Below are positions 7,183 through 12,892 of a stretch of 14,464 nt of DNA, piece after piece. The position numbers and the translations under genes were made by a program. Every line of letters begins with the position of its first letter. Position 1 is the first letter of the stretch. The DNA comes from an uncultured Ruminococcus sp. (GTDB lineage: Bacteria; Bacillota; Clostridia; Oscillospirales; CAG-272), in assembly GCA_900551005.1 (NCBI GenBank), contig URUL01000052.1, positions 1 through 14,464 of the forward strand, in the 5' to 3' direction. The notes below the pieces were generated by a model. That model had not been told where the DNA came from. It did not search any database and saw nothing but the letters and a program-made list of their open reading frames with translations.

Positions 7183-8617
7183 TGTTAAGGTTAACGTAAA
7201 ACCGATCTTCTCAAACGTCGTTCATACGGCGGTATGGGAGGGACCGTGCCGCGTCGGCACGCTTGAAGAGCTTTCGCCCGAATACGAAAAGCGCGTCGGA
7301 CGCGAGCAGGTCAAAGTATGGTATAAGCAGCTCAAAGAAAACATCGATCCCGAATATGCCAATGTTATGGAGCCGGCATATATCGAATACCCGGAGAGCT
7401 TTTATATCTCAGATGAAACATTCGACGTATTAAAACCGGATCTTAACGAAGTCGATATTTTCCTGTTTACATACCGTCTGCCCGGCATCGAGAGACTTAA
7501 TAAGCCGATGTCCATGATCAACAACGGTCCGGCGCCCGTCGATCTCGGCGCTTTCTACTCCGATATAGGGCACGAGTTCTATTTCGGACACGACTATGAA
7601 GAGTACAATGAGATTTTGAAACTCCTTCAAGTCCGCAAGGCGATCAGAAACACAAAAATCCTCGTGCTGACGGCAGGCGAGCAGTTCCCCGTTTCAGTTA
7701 ATTCGTCAAACCCCGACCTCTTCGGTCTTAACCTGAAATACGGCATCAGAAGCGCGCGCCGTTCGATAAAGGATATCTTCCCCGTTATGAAGAAGCTCGA
7801 AAAGGAAGAGGAAATTTCAAAGAAAGCCGACGAAATACTCTCCGGCGCGGGCGAGGCGAATATCACAAAGGAGTGGATCTCCTCCGACCTTCGTTACTAC
7901 GAGGCGGCAAAAGCAATGATGGAGGAGCTTGGTTGCAACGCATTCACAACAGCGTGCAAAGAGCTTTGCGCGTCGCGCCTGCCGATGGAAAACAAATGCA
8001 CTCCCTGCCTTTGCCATTCCCTTCTCAAAGACAGCGGTATCCCGACGGCTTGCGAGGAAGACCTCAACGTATGGATGGCTGTTATGGTGCTGATGTACCT
8101 TTCGAGAAAATCCGTGTTCATGGGCAACCCGTCTCTTGTTCACGCGCACAAGCGCCCGATAGAAGATCTCGGAATGACAAAGCTCCTCTCCGGCCCCGCC
8201 GAGGGATTTGACGAGGACGTGCTTGAAATACGCCACGCCGTTCCCGGCAGAAAACTCGAAGGGCTTGACAAAGACGATATGCCCTACGATATCGGCCATT
8301 TCACGCTCGCCGGCTGGGGCGCAAAGGTGCAGGTCGATATGTCGCGCGGCTCGACAAAAACAGTTACGATCGCCCGCTTCTCGCGCGACGGTTCTTCGAT
8401 GATGGTAACTCGCGGCGAAATACTCGGCTGTGCGTACCGCGACATCGAATGTTCGCCTGCCGTTTACTATAAAGTCGAGGGAGGCGCAAGAGAGTTCCGT
8501 CACGCGCTCGCCGAGGGACACTACGGCCACCATCTCGCCGTCGTATACGGCGACTACGTCGAGGAGCTTAAAGCACTCGGAAAGATCGTCGGATTCAAGG
8601 TGGAACATCACAAATAA
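7166..8617 (+). CDS. Cys-rich FucI-like sugar isomerase homologue
   Basis: A 483-residue cytoplasmic protein related to the L-fucose/L-arabinose isomerase-like family (COG2407 type), whose members use a divalent metal to interconvert aldose and ketose sugars. Support comes from the Rossmann-like N-terminal part (DIFLFTYRLPG, NTKILVLTAG), the central GIPTACEEDLN (family form GIPxACExD, with metal-binding acidic residues), HAVPGRK, FTLAGWGAKVQVD, and the C-terminal EGHYGHHLAVVYGDYVEELKALGKIVGF, where the His residues complete the site. Unusual is a cysteine cluster between residues 257 and 296 (Cys257, 264, 268, 278, 281, 283, 296), including a CxxCxC. GGAGG at 7156-7160 supports the ATG. As last gene of the sulfur-relay operon it may accept sulfur or hold an Fe-S or metal centre. 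The substrate is unknown, and it might not be an isomerase at all. Confidence 0.8.
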   Translation: MKRAIDVKVNVKPIFSNVVHTAVWEGPCRVGTLEELSPEYEKRVGREQVKVWYKQLKENIDPEYANVMEPAYIEYPESFYISDETFDVLKPDLNEVDIFLFTYRLPGIERLNKPMSMINNGPAPVDLGAFYSDIGHEFYFGHDYEEYNEILKLLQVRKAIRNTKILVLTAGEQFPVSVNSSNPDLFGLNLKYGIRSARRSIKDIFPVMKKLEKEEEISKKADEILSGAGEANITKEWISSDLRYYEAAKAMMEELGCNAFTTACKELCASRLPMENKCTPCLCHSLLKDSGIPTACEEDLNVWMAVMVLMYLSRKSVFMGNPSLVHAHKRPIEDLGMTKLLSGPAEGFDEDVLEIRHAVPGRKLEGLDKDDMPYDIGHFTLAGWGAKVQVDMSRGSTKTVTIARFSRDGSSMMVTRGEILGCAYRDIECSPAVYYKVEGGAREFRHALAEGHYGHHLAVVYGDYVEELKALGKIVGFKVEHHK

Positions 8618-8621
8618 AAAA

Positions 8622-8657
8622 ATCCGCCGGAAGCGAAACGCTCCGGCGGATCTTTTT
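8622..8657. terminator. Bidirectional terminator between convergent genes
   Basis: A strong hairpin pairs ATCCGCCGG-AGCG with CGCT-CCGGCGGAT around an AAA loop. It is flanked by an A run on the left (8615-8622) and CTTTTTA on the right, so it works for the operon on the + strand and for the coiled-coil gene on the - strand. Confidence 0.85.
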
Positions 8658-8672
8658 AGTATTATTTGTCGA

Positions 8673-9251
8673 TTATTTGTCGCCGTACTTTTCTTCGCAG
8701 TCGGCAATTTCGGCAACGGCTTCAAGCACTGTAAGCTCTGCTTCAAGAGCCATTGCAAGCGCGAGCTGGCGGCAGTCCTCGGCATAGTCGAAGAGGTCCG
8801 CGATGCGCTGCTCCTGTTTCGATTTTTCTTTTTCCGTCTTGATCTGTGCGATTTTTTCCTTAGCGGCGTTCACTCTCATCTGAGCTTTGAGGCGAGCTGT
8901 ATTGAGCTTGCTCTGAGCGCGCTCTCTTGCGATCCTTGCGTTTTCTTTTGCCGCTGTGATACCACCCTCTACGGCGTTTGCGTCAAGCTCCGCCTGCTCG
9001 TTGAGTTCATTTCCGAGTTTATTGAGCGCCTTTCCGGCCTCTTCTATTGCGAGACTTGCGCCTGCTTCGAGTTCGTCGTCAAATTCTTTTTCGAATTCGT
9101 CGATCTCTGCATTCAGTTCGTCTATGTTTGACTTGATTTCGTCCTTTTTTGCTTCGTGCGCCTTTTTCGCATTCTCTGCGGAAGCGGCGATCTTGGCTTT
9201 AAGTTCCTCCGTTTTTTCTTTGGACATTGCGAGTTTTTCCTTGAAGTTCAT
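8673..9251 (-). CDS. Alanine/glutamate-rich coiled-coil protein
   Basis: A 192-residue protein made almost entirely of charged heptad-like helices rich in Ala, Glu and Lys (for example KKAHEAKKDEIKSNIDELNA and ARIARERAQSKLNTARLKAQ). It has no signal peptide or membrane segment, so it is probably a cytoplasmic elongated coiled coil. The C-terminal part (YAEDCRQLALAMALEAELTVLEAVAEIADCEEKYGDK) is a distinct amphipathic helix pair with two Cys. Two starts are possible: ATG 9251 (weak GAAAG upstream) and the ATG eight codons later (MSKEK), which has AAGGAA about 10 nt before it. The gene stands alone on its strand and shares a terminator with the converging operon. I do not recognise a named family; structural or stress-related roles would be guesses. 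Confidence 0.75.
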   Translation of the reverse strand: MNFKEKLAMSKEKTEELKAKIAASAENAKKAHEAKKDEIKSNIDELNAEIDEFEKEFDDELEAGASLAIEEAGKALNKLGNELNEQAELDANAVEGGITAAKENARIARERAQSKLNTARLKAQMRVNAAKEKIAQIKTEKEKSKQEQRIADLFDYAEDCRQLALAMALEAELTVLEAVAEIADCEEKYGDK

Positions 9252-9321
9252 AATACGCTTTCAAGCTCGGTATGCAGATTGCAATAGAAATACTGACAGA
9301 AACCGAATAACACAACGCAAA

Positions 9322-9351
9322 AGCGGCAAGGAACATATGCTCCTTGCCGCT
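9322..9351 (-). terminator. Terminator of the ATPase remnant
   Basis: An 11-bp perfect stem (AGCGGCAAGGA with TCCTTGCCGCT) over an 8-nt loop, lying directly after the ATPase stop. Read on the - strand it is followed by TTTTGCGTT. It could also serve as a weak + strand terminator. Confidence 0.7.
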
Positions 9352-9355
9352 GAAA

Positions 9356-10501
9356 TTATTTATCAAATTTTCTATCGTAGAGCATAGCCGCGATCAGTAC
9401 GACGAAGCAAGAGCCTGCGTTATGTACGAGTGCGCCTGTTGTGGGATTGAGAACGCCCAACACCGAGAGTGCAACGGCTAAAAAGTTGATACACATTGAA
9501 AGCGTAATGCTGAACTTAATGGTCTTGACCGTAGCGTTGGAAAGTCGTTTGAGGTACGGGATCTTGGAAATATCATCGCTCATCAGAGCGATGTCAGCGG
9601 CTTCCACCGCAATATCACTTCCCATACTGCCCATGGCAACACCGACGTCGGCAGTTTTCAGCGCAGGGGCATCGTTTACGCCGTCGCCGATCATACAAAC
9701 CTTTCTCTCATCCTTCTGCAAAGATACGATGTTTTCCACCTTCTGCTCGGGCAAAATCTCGGCTCTGATCTCGGAAATGCCGACCTGCGATGCAAAGTAA
9801 TCGGCGGTCATTTTGTTGTCGCCCGTAAGAAGCACGGTTGAGGTGTTCATGCCGTTCAGCTTGGAAACCATTTCGGCAGCCTCGGGACGAAGCACGTCGG
9901 AAAGCGCTACGATGCCGATGCAAGTTTTGCCGTTTGCAACAAGAATAGATGCCTTTCCTTGCGCGCGCAGCTCTTCGAGTTTTGCAACGATCTCTGCGCT
10001 GATCGAAGCATCGTTTTCGGCGAGATACTTTTCATTTCCACAAAGCAGCTCTCGGCCCAAAACCTCGGCATAGATGCCTTTGCCCGTGGTCATCTTGAAG
10101 CTGTCGGATTCGATGATCTCCACGCCCTTCTCCTTGGCACAGCTGACAATGGCTTTGCCGAGAGGATGCTCACTCTTTGCCTCGGCAGATGCCGCGAGAG
10201 AAAGAAGCGCGTTTTCGTCTGTGCCTTCCTCAAAGGAAATGATGTCAGATACCTCAAGCTTGCCGTATGTCAGCGTACCCGTTTTATTGAAAGCAATGGT
10301 GTCCACCTTGCCCATCTTCTCAAGCGCCTCGACCGATTTTATGATCACACCGTGTTTTGTCGCCTGACCGATCGCCGCCATAATTGCGGTAGGTGTAGCG
10401 AGCACCAATGCGCAAGGGCAAAATACAACGAGAACGGTAACGGCTCTTACGATGTCCTGCGTGACGATGCCTGCAATAATGGCTAAGGGATCTGCTTGAA
10501 C
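9356..10501 (-). pseudogene. 5'-truncated heavy-metal P1B-type ATPase with mutated active site
   Basis: P1B ATPases pump metal ions across the membrane through a phospho-aspartate intermediate. The C-terminal two thirds is present: the CPC metal-binding membrane motif (VFCPCALVLATPTAIMAAIG), the P-domain, SEHPLG (nucleotide-binding HP motif), TGDN, GDGVNDAPAL, and the last membrane segments (GALVHNAGSCFVVLIAAML). Homology stops just before ADPLAIIAGIV at about 10500. The N-terminal metal-binding domain and the first several membrane helices are gone and replaced by antisense TetR DNA. In the phosphorylation motif the invariant DKTGT reads NKTGT: codon AAT at 10286-10288 in place of GAT. Either defect alone would abolish pumping. 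A CPC motif points to soft metals such as Zn, Cd, Pb or Cu, but the metal cannot be assigned. The open frame runs back to 10612 by chance. Confidence 0.88.
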
Positions 10502-10716
10502 TGATTTACCGACGCAACTTGCAGTCCACTGTTTACGACGCCTTTTATGAAGTAATGATGCCTCAGTACGGCACGAATGCTTTTGAGTGTTACGAAAGCA
10601 GATTTTATTCATACGCTTTATTCGGCTTACTTGATGAATGGATCAAACGCGGATTCTACGAGTCGGTTGAGCAAATGGCGGATAATGTTAAAAAAATCTG
10701 CGGACAAAACTCGTAA
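10498..10716 (+). pseudogene. C-terminal fragment of a TetR/AcrR-family regulator
   Basis: The frame reads LIYRRNLQSTVYDAFYEVM, then NAFECYESRFYSYALFGLL followed by DEWIKRGFYESVEQMADNVK before TAA. This is the typical C-terminal ligand-binding half of TetR-family repressors of Firmicutes (YALFGLLDEWIxRGF). The DNA-binding N-terminus is absent. The fragment begins where the ATPase remnant on the other strand begins, so both genes lost their 5' parts at one junction near 10500. No start or ribosome binding site is visible. It is a non-functional remnant, perhaps once the divergent regulator of a neighbouring gene. Confidence 0.75.
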
Positions 10717-10946
10717 ATAAAATAAAGAAGATCACGTAATAACTGTCATTTATACATCACCTGTCCGATTTCTCAGTGACATATCTCAGCCGGTAAGCCT
10801 GTAATCAAATACTGCGTTTGTATATGTGGATTCATCCATTAATAGTTGCAGTCGCAATCTTCTTTTTTATATAGGTAGACGATCCGAAGCACCTCCTTTC
10901 TCAGACACAGAAATTTAACAATGTTTTTTTGTGAAAAACGAAAAAA
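10717..10946. other. AT-rich intergenic stretch with an orphan ribosome binding site
   Basis: No gene is supported here. On the - strand AAGGAGG (10892-10898) is followed 8 nt later by ATC (10883-10881), then codons for VYLYKKEDCDCNY and a TAA at 10841-10839. A 15-codon peptide gene with a mutated ATG (ATC) would fit, but the evidence is thin. Confidence 0.3.
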
Positions 10947-10986
10947 GGGCGGTTTTCTTAAGAGAAAAACTCTCTGAAAACCGCCC
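10934..10986 (-). terminator. Rho-independent terminator (- strand)
   Basis: GGGCGGTTTTC (10947-10957) pairs perfectly with GAAAACCGCCC (10976-10986), with AGAG/CTCT continuing inside. Read on the - strand the stem is followed by TTTTTTCGTTTTT. It would end transcripts from the zinc-ribbon gene after they pass through palindromic element copy 1. Confidence 0.8.
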
Positions 10987-11002
10987 TGAAATAGCGTTCC
11001 AT

Positions 11003-11146
11003 ATGAAGCGGCGCATTGCGCCGTGAAGCACTCGCTGCGCTCGTATGAAGCAAAGCGCGGGTGAATTTTTCGTGAGCCGAAGGCTCGCTTCACAGGGCGA
11101 AGCCCTGCTTCATTTTTCATGCACCGCAGGTGCGCTTCATTTCCAA
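11003..11146. repeat. Palindromic hairpin-array element, copy 1
   Basis: A 144-bp intergenic element made of 13-nt hairpins with 5-bp stems and 3-nt loops: GGCGC-ATT-GCGCC (11010-11022), GAGCC-GAA-GGCTC (11074-11086), AGGGC-GAA-GCCCT (11094-11106) and GCACC-GCA-GGTGC (11121-11133). On the left, units are preceded by ATGAAGC or TGAAGC; on the right they are followed by GCTTCAT (GCTTCAC once), the reverse complement. The whole is thus built with overall inverted symmetry. It lies just downstream of the zinc-ribbon gene and before that gene's terminator. A near-identical copy is at 12646-12790. Confidence 0.85.
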
Positions 11147-11182
11147 GACAAAAAAGATGCTTGACTATGAGCAAACATAATT

Positions 11183-11605
11183 TTAGTATAATCTTACAAG
11201 TTTCAATCTTAGTGAAGCGAATCCGTTTTTCACAAATAAATCCGCCGATTGTGTTCCACTTGGAATGTTTACCACATCACTTACTGTAGTTCCTCCACCA
11301 CCATATACTCCACCGGTTCCATTTTCATAAATCATAGTTGGAGAGGTGATACAACATTGAATTATATGCGATTTTTCATCAATTTCAAAAACTTTTGTTT
11401 CACCATTTCTAATTGATGCAATTACTTGTCCATCACAAATAATTTGATATACGGCTGCACAGCCAACAAAGCTTGATGCTCTTTCAATGGTAATTTTTCT
11501 TGGTTTTGTTATCCTATGTGTTGACTCATTTTCAACCTTGGAGCCGCAATACAAACAAAAAGCACTCTCGTCTGGAATCGTTTTGTTACATTTAATACAT
11601 TTCAT
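11183..11605 (-). CDS. Zinc-ribbon protein of unknown function
   Basis: A 140-residue protein starting MKCIKCNKTIPDESAFCLYC: Cys3, Cys6, Cys17 and Cys20 form a classic zinc ribbon of the kind found at the start of many clostridial proteins. The remainder (KITIERASSFVGCAAVYQII, GQVIASIRNGETKVFEIDEKSH) looks like an all-beta domain resembling DUF2846-type PEGA-like folds, followed by a Gly-rich loop (GTGGVYGGGG). I use ATG 11605 because GGAG (11612-11615) lies 6 nt upstream. An in-frame ATG at 11635 lacks such support and sits against the stop of the preceding gene. It is the last of three genes in one - strand set; the two before it are broken. The protein looks intact. Function unknown. Confidence 0.75.
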   Translation of the reverse strand: MKCIKCNKTIPDESAFCLYCGSKVENESTHRITKPRKITIERASSFVGCAAVYQIICDGQVIASIRNGETKVFEIDEKSHIIQCCITSPTMIYENGTGGVYGGGGTTVSDVVNIPSGTQSADLFVKNGFASLRLKLVRLY

Positions 11606-11638
11606 TTTTTTCTCCAAAATTTTCATCTGGTTCATAGT

Positions 11639-11886
11639 TTAATTAAAATTTTCATTTAACTTCAAGTTGAACTTAATATCTGATTTCTCCACACAATTTT
11701 TTAAGTCAAGCAAAATAACCTTTTGCGCTACTAAATCCCAATTATCCAGTTCATTTTTTATTCTTATTTCGCCATCGTTTTTAGATATGTAATAGTCAGC
11801 AAGCATCCTATCAGATAGTTATATGCGTTATCGAAAATTTTTGTATTCTGTTTTTTCATGTTTTCTATGTCTAAAATAGTTTTCAT
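11639..11886 (-). pseudogene. Frameshifted small gene upstream of the zinc-ribbon gene
   Basis: From ATG 11886 the frame reads MKTILDIENMKKQNTKIFDN and AYNYL, then shifts. In the other frame it resumes as DRMLADYYISKNDGEIRIKN, ELDNWDLVAQKVILLDLKN and a tail ending ENFN before TAA at 11641-11639. The total of 248 bp is one base short of 83 codons, and one missing base near 11811-11818 would restore the frame. As it stands only a 40-residue product is made. TTGAAA and TATAAT (11941-11936 and 11919-11914, 16-bp spacer) could drive it. Its ATG overlaps the stop of the gene before it (ATGA). I do not recognise the family. Confidence 0.65.
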
Positions 11887-12143
11887 TCTTTTCGTCCCGC
11901 CTTTCTTGGCACTATTATATCACATTTTTTATATTTTTCAACATTCTCCTTGCAATATTTCAAAAGTCTTTCATTCGTACCGTCAAGTCCATCGATCTTA
12001 TTCAGGATGATGAAATATGCGCGGTCGATCACCTTCTTGGCGTATTACTTGTAGTCGTCCTTCGGCGGTTCTTTCAGAAAGCTTTGCCGCGCGCAGACGA
12101 GGGCGTATTTTACTCGGTAATATTGTTTAAGTTTGTATTCCAT
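11883..12143 (-). pseudogene. Small gene interrupted by an in-frame stop
   Basis: From ATG 12143 the frame reads MEYKLKQYYRVKYALVCARQ, SFLKEPPKDDYK, then TAA (12047-12045), then continues without a break as YAKKVIDRAYFIILNKIDGL and DGTNERLLKYCKENVEKYKK before TGA at 11885-11883. The 87-codon frame with protein-like composition on both sides of one stop suggests a recent nonsense mutation. The TGA overlaps the next ATG, so the three genes from 12143 to 11183 once formed an operon. TATAAT on the - strand at 12182-12177 is a plausible -10 box, with no clear -35. Family unknown. Confidence 0.6.
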
Positions 12144-12220
12144 ATAGAAAATTCATTTCGGTTTGTGGTAAATACCATTATACCGAAAGGAAGTCATAAG
12201 TCCAGATAAGTTTTTGAAAA

Positions 12221-12573
12221 TTATTTGTTATTATTTTTGGCGGTGTTGATTGAAGAAACAAGCATAGCCCTCAAAGATTTACACTTTGATTCAAGAAAGT
12301 TATATTGTTCTCCCCAATATAATTTGTTTTATAAAGCAGCTCCAACCAATAACCCGTTTCATTTGCTTCTTTGAGTGCGATCTGCATTTTGGAAATAAAA
12401 TCGGCTGTGCCGTGTGCATATTTGGCTTCACGAATGTTTGCTCCAACAGATGTGCCACTTCTGCCGATCTGATTAGAAATGATACTCTCTCGTTGCTCTT
12501 TTAACTGTTTCACAAGATTTATAATTTGAACTGCAAAATCCATAGCTTGCTCAGAAAGTTTATCATTTGCCAT
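12221..12573 (-). pseudogene. Frameshifted four-helix-bundle (23S-IVS-type) protein gene
   Basis: The frame from ATG 12573 reads MANDKLSEQAMDFAVQIINL, then SIISNQIGRSGTSVGANIRE, AKYAHGTADFISKMQIALKE and ANETGYWLELLYKTNYI. This is the four-helix-bundle family first known from intervening sequences in 23S rRNA genes (about 115-120 residues). It ends early at residue 100. A one-base shift near 12283-12288 restores the expected last helix (CKSLRAMLVSSINTAKNNNK) ending at TAA 12223-12221. AAAGGA precedes the start. No rRNA flanks it, so it is a free-standing copy. The family's function is unclear; related proteins bind nucleic acid as pentamers (the Avd accessory protein has this fold). The first 97 residues could still fold partly. 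Confidence 0.8.
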
Positions 12574-12595
12574 AATATCACCGTCCTTTGAATAA

Positions 12596-12624
12596 AGTAT
12601 AGCACAAATTCAACGTTTTTTCAA
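12596..12624 (-). promoter_or_regulatory. Sigma-A-type promoter of the four-helix-bundle gene
   Basis: Read on the - strand: TTGAAA (12624-12619), a 17-bp spacer, and TATACT (12601-12596), about 23 bp before the start codon. The -35 box touches the first ATGAAGC of palindromic element copy 2. Confidence 0.7.
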
Positions 12625-12790
12625 TGAAGCGTTTGCTTCGCAAACATGAAGCGGCGCGCAGCGCCACGAAGCACTCGCTACGCTCGCGTGAAGCGAAGCG
12701 CACACTAACTTCTCCGTGAGCCGAAGGCTCGCTTCATAGGGCGAAGCCCTGCTTCATTTTTCATGCACCGCAGGTGCGCTTCATTTCCAA
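12624..12790. repeat. Palindromic hairpin-array element, copy 2
   Basis: Positions 12646-12790 match copy 1 (11003-11146) in order, orientation and nearly in length, with near identity over the right half. Hairpins are GGCGC-GCA-GCGCC (12653-12665), GAGCC-GAA-GGCTC (12718-12730), AGGGC-GAA-GCCCT (12738-12750) and GCACC-GCA-GGTGC (12765-12777). An extra unit, ATGAAGC plus GTTTGC-TTC-GCAAAC (12624-12645), precedes them and is missing from copy 1. The loop of the GGCGC hairpin differs between copies (ATT versus GCA) while its stem is kept. Linkers are ATGAAGC on the left and GCTTCAT on the right. Confidence 0.85.
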
Positions 12791-12828
12791 ACAAAAGAGC
12801 ACTGCTCTCGCAGTGCTCTTTTGTTTGG
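12787..12828. terminator. Perfect 19-bp stem hairpin
   Basis: The arm at 12787-12805 (CCAAACAAAAGAGCACTGC) pairs perfectly with 12810-12828 over a TCTC loop. It lies downstream of the DUF3800 chimera on the - strand and shares its first bases with the end of the palindromic element. A-rich and T-rich outer ends make it usable in both directions. Confidence 0.7.
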
Positions 12829-12892
12829 TTGTTATCCCAGTTGTTGCCATAAGCATCAAATAGTTCTTCGTTGGGAAGCCAACAATAATTAT

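Noticed and set aside
7817..8785. 322-codon open frame on the - strand opposite the isomerase-like gene
   Set aside because: It is antisense to a gene with clear family motifs and a good ribosome binding site, runs through the terminator at 8622-8657, and has a low-complexity composition typical of a shadow of GC-rich wobble positions.
8430..9131. 233-codon + strand frame across the terminator and the coiled-coil gene
   Set aside because: Cys- and Phe-rich translation, crosses a strong bidirectional terminator, and is antisense to a convincing coiled-coil frame.
10839..11174. 111-codon - strand frame through palindromic element copy 1
   Set aside because: Most of it is translation of hairpin DNA and of the terminator at 10947-10986; the same peptide string recurs from copy 2 only because the DNA repeats.
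12221..12573. Diversity-generating retroelement suggested by an Avd-like four-helix bundle protein
   Set aside because: No reverse transcriptase, template repeat or variable repeat is visible nearby.
12221..12600. 23S rRNA intervening sequence suggested by the four-helix-bundle gene
   Set aside because: The flanks show a promoter, a hairpin element and other gene remnants, not rRNA.
12624..12790. CRISPR array suggested by regularly spaced short repeats
   Set aside because: Units are hairpins with 7-nt linkers, not ~30-nt repeats with unique spacers; no cas genes are present.
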